DNA from: Protopterus annectens
Lineage: Eukaryota; Chordata; Ceratodontiformes; Protopteridae
Assembly: GCF_019279795.1 (NCBI RefSeq)
Contig: NC_056745.1
Span: 508,095,579 to 508,159,578, forward strand
Length of the DNA: 64,000 nt
Direction of reading: 5' to 3'
This document shows positions 62,059 through 64,000 of the stretch, piece by piece (positions within the stretch are counted from its first letter, which is position 1; every line of letters begins with the position of its first letter). The notes below the pieces were generated by a model. That model searched no databases. It was not told where the DNA came from and saw only the letters and a program-made list of their open reading frames with translations. Both the position numbers and the translations under genes were made by a program.

Positions 62059-62113
62059 AGGAGTATTGCAACAGTGATCAGAAGGAGACTGAAATCACTG
62101 TTGCAGTATTCCT
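62059..62113. repeat. hairpin-forming inverted repeat in element E (ICR remnant)
   Basis: aggagtattgcaacagtgat (62059-62078) and atcactgttgcagtattcct (62094-62113) are complementary at 18 of 20 positions with a 15-bp loop. The cactgttgcagt core also occurs at the B2 terminus and complementary region, so this is a contracted internal complementary region. Confidence 0.75.
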
Positions 62114-62236
62114 GACAAATAAGTGATTCGCAGATTTGAAGGAGGGTGAGGGAAGGGTGGTTGGCTACAGAGTATATGAACTAACAGTCCAGACAGGACA
62201 GATCTAGCAAAGGCAACCCTGGACCTAGAGAAGGCA

Positions 62237-63180
62237 TCAATTTTGTAATGTTTGGTAAAGGTGTATGCATATGTGCGCAGAGGACCAAGCAGCAGCTTCT
62301 ACAATATACTGGCGTCCAACTCCCTTGTGAAAAGACCCTAAGGAAGCCACTACCCTAATGGAATGAGTTTTTGAGCAAGAAGGCAATGATTTACCATAGT
62401 GAGAATAGCAAAAAGAGATGGCCTCACCAATCCAATTTGCAAAAGTCTGTTTGGAGACCAGCTGTCCTAACATAGGGTTCCATAAAAGATACAAACAACT
62501 GGTCAGTCTATCTGAAGAATTTAGTTTTGTCCAGATACTCTTAGCAGTCTGTGAATGTCCAGATAACTTAAGAGTCATTCCCCCTAATTTGGGGATTGAG
62601 AAAGAAAGTGGGTAGATGAATAGCCTGAATAAAAGGCAGCTTGTTCACTACATTAGGCATGAAGGATAGATAAAACCCCAAGATTCACCTTGTCCTTGTG
62701 GAAAATAAGAAAAGGTGGAATAGCCATGAGAGCTTGCAACTCACTCTCCCAGCAGAGGTGAGAGCCAAGAATAAAATAGTTTTCCAAGCTAAGAATGTTA
62801 AAGAAGCAGAAGATGGCTGGTTCAAAGGGAAGCAATATAAGCTTTTCCAGCACAAAATCGAGATCCCAAAGGGGAGAGATGGATTTCCTTGGTGGGTTAA
62901 GCTGCATAACTCCCCTGAGAGAAAACTCAACTTCTGCTCTAGCAATAAGTGGGGTGGTTCAGAGGCAAGCGGGCATTAACAGCTGACAGGTAAGCTTTTA
63001 TATAACAGTAAGCCAAGCCTGAATGAAGTAATTTGCAATGATACTGCAGGACAGCAGGGACCTGTGCTAAGAGTCAGTCCTGAATGCGTCTGTGGCACCA
63101 ATAAGAAAACCTTTTCCATTTAGCTATATAAGATTTTCCATTAGTGGAGCTCCTGGCTTCCTGTAGTACTTGAACAACCT
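62237..63180 (-). pseudogene. element E tyrosine recombinase
   Basis: 62653-62907: PPRKSISPLWDLDFVLEKLI, LPFEPA and SELQALMAIPPFLIFHKDKV, with the first Arg region damaged. 62237-62578: VSKQTFANWIGEAISFCYSH, KTHSIRVVASLGSF (HxxR kept as HSIR), EAAAWSSAHICIHLYQ. Several frame breaks. Confidence 0.75.
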
Positions 63181-63480
63181 CCTCAAAGAACAGGAGTCTA
63201 TGAGGGATTTATATCCTATCATCCACAGAGTCCAGCTCAGTGAGGAAAGAACTGGATGGAGAAGCAAACCTTTCAGTTGAGTAATAAGGTCTGGATGTAG
63301 AGTTACTTTCTTGAATTTCCCTTTGTCTGGTTAAATAGCAAGGAAAACCTATGTTGTCTTGGCTAAAAGGAGTCTGGGTGCTTCTTACTGTGCCTTTAGA
63401 AACATTTTTGGAAAAAGTAGTAGTGGAAAGAAGGCACAGAGGAAATTCCCTCTCCACTGAAAGAAGAAGGCATAGTGTCT
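63181..63480 (-). pseudogene. element E RT/RNase H gene, C-terminal trace
   Basis: Frame 63209-63457 matches the extreme C-terminal block of the DIRS pol-like protein only loosely (SQDNIGFPCYLTRQ parallels WPRQHWFPLLL in a shifted frame). Weak. Confidence 0.4.
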
Positions 63481-64000
63481 ACATTTGTATTACTCACTAG
63501 CGACCATCTATTAGGACTTTAGAATTAGCTGCTGTACTGAATGGTAGTGTTTATCACAGCTAACATATCTACTATTAGATTTCCTACCTGTAAATTTACC
63601 ATGGTGCTAAGTGCATTAGTTCTTTAGATAACTACACCTCTCCATCCCAATGCTGACGCTTGTTTTATGCAATTTGTAATGCTATACATTCTGTGTTTAA
63701 AGCAGCACATATTCTAAAAGTATGTGGTACACTGCCTTTGTTTCAACATTGTAATAAGTTTTTTTAACAGTGTTTTTTAAGGATAATTATCCTTGCTTAA
63801 ATTGCATACTTTCTTTAGTAGTCTGCTTGCTGCCTAGAGTTTTTTTGTAAAAATATCAACTGTTTAAAATTTGTTCGACAGCTACTAAATACTGTACAGC
63901 AATGCATTACCTGTAAAGTATTTTTCTACACTGCCTATTTGGTATATGTAATCTGTCCTTTTCCTCTTTGCCTCACATCTTCACTTTCTCTCTAGCTTCC
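63481..64000. other. AT-rich intron sequence, no recognised feature
   Basis: No coding frame, repeat end or RNA recognised up to the end of the window. Confidence 0.5.

Larger units (their letters stand above)
62045..63480 (-). mobile_element. DIRS element E, old family, 5'-truncated
   Basis: Minus-strand remnant with the complementary region (about 62059-62113), most of the YR gene and the C-terminal edge of the RT/RNase H gene up to about 63480. No RT core, gag or terminal repeats. It lies in the CCT2 intron upstream of the exon, so DIRS insertions flank the exon on both sides. Confidence 0.7.

Overview
The window looks like nuclear DNA from a vertebrate with a very large, transposon-rich genome; a salamander, caecilian or lungfish is my inference. 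The only host gene part I can recognise is one exon of the chaperonin subunit gene CCT2 on the minus strand (60669-60871), with clean splice sites. No further CCT2 exon was found in the 60 kb downstream of it, so nearly all of the window is probably one giant intron. Nothing bacterial, viral or CRISPR-like was seen.

Most of the remaining sequence is DIRS-type tyrosine-recombinase retrotransposons, almost all reading on the minus strand. A young family (called A here) has five copies of about 5.5 kb: A1 8416-13997; A2 23838-29409; A3 37324-42590 plus 53654-53976; A4 42591-47740 plus 53231-53653; A5 47741-53230. Each has inverted terminal repeats, an internal complementary region that matches both ends, and gag, RT/RNase H and tyrosine recombinase (YR) reading frames. 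Older, decayed DIRS copies are B1 (1545-14920), B2 (23480-32995), B3 (32996-54915), D (15950-18600) and E (62045-63480).

The elements are nested. B1 holds a CR1-type LINE and A1. B2 holds A2 and a second LINE type. D holds a hAT-type non-autonomous DNA transposon with a perfect 8-bp target duplication. B3 holds A3, which holds A4, which holds A5. Because each host element resumes exactly where it was broken, empty sites can be read off, and they show that family A integrates without target duplication or loss. Three CR1-type LINE copies (4340-7680 plus; 18938-22480 minus; 54920-58560 minus) carry a Cys-rich/SGNH-esterase ORF1 and an endonuclease/reverse transcriptase ORF2. Two SINE-like elements near 15.3-15.8 kb share the CR1 3' tail.

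Most elements are inactive. In family A the RT/RNase H frame is uninterrupted only in A3, whereas a full 380-codon YR frame with its catalytic residues survives in A1, A4 and A5. The most unusual features are the four-level nest, a CpG-rich palindrome in family A gag that has become perfectly symmetric in one copy by matched changes, a gag frameshift in a C8 run shared by three copies, promoters facing each other in the terminal repeats, and filler DNA at a LINE 5' junction. Element boundaries without an exact terminal motif are approximate.
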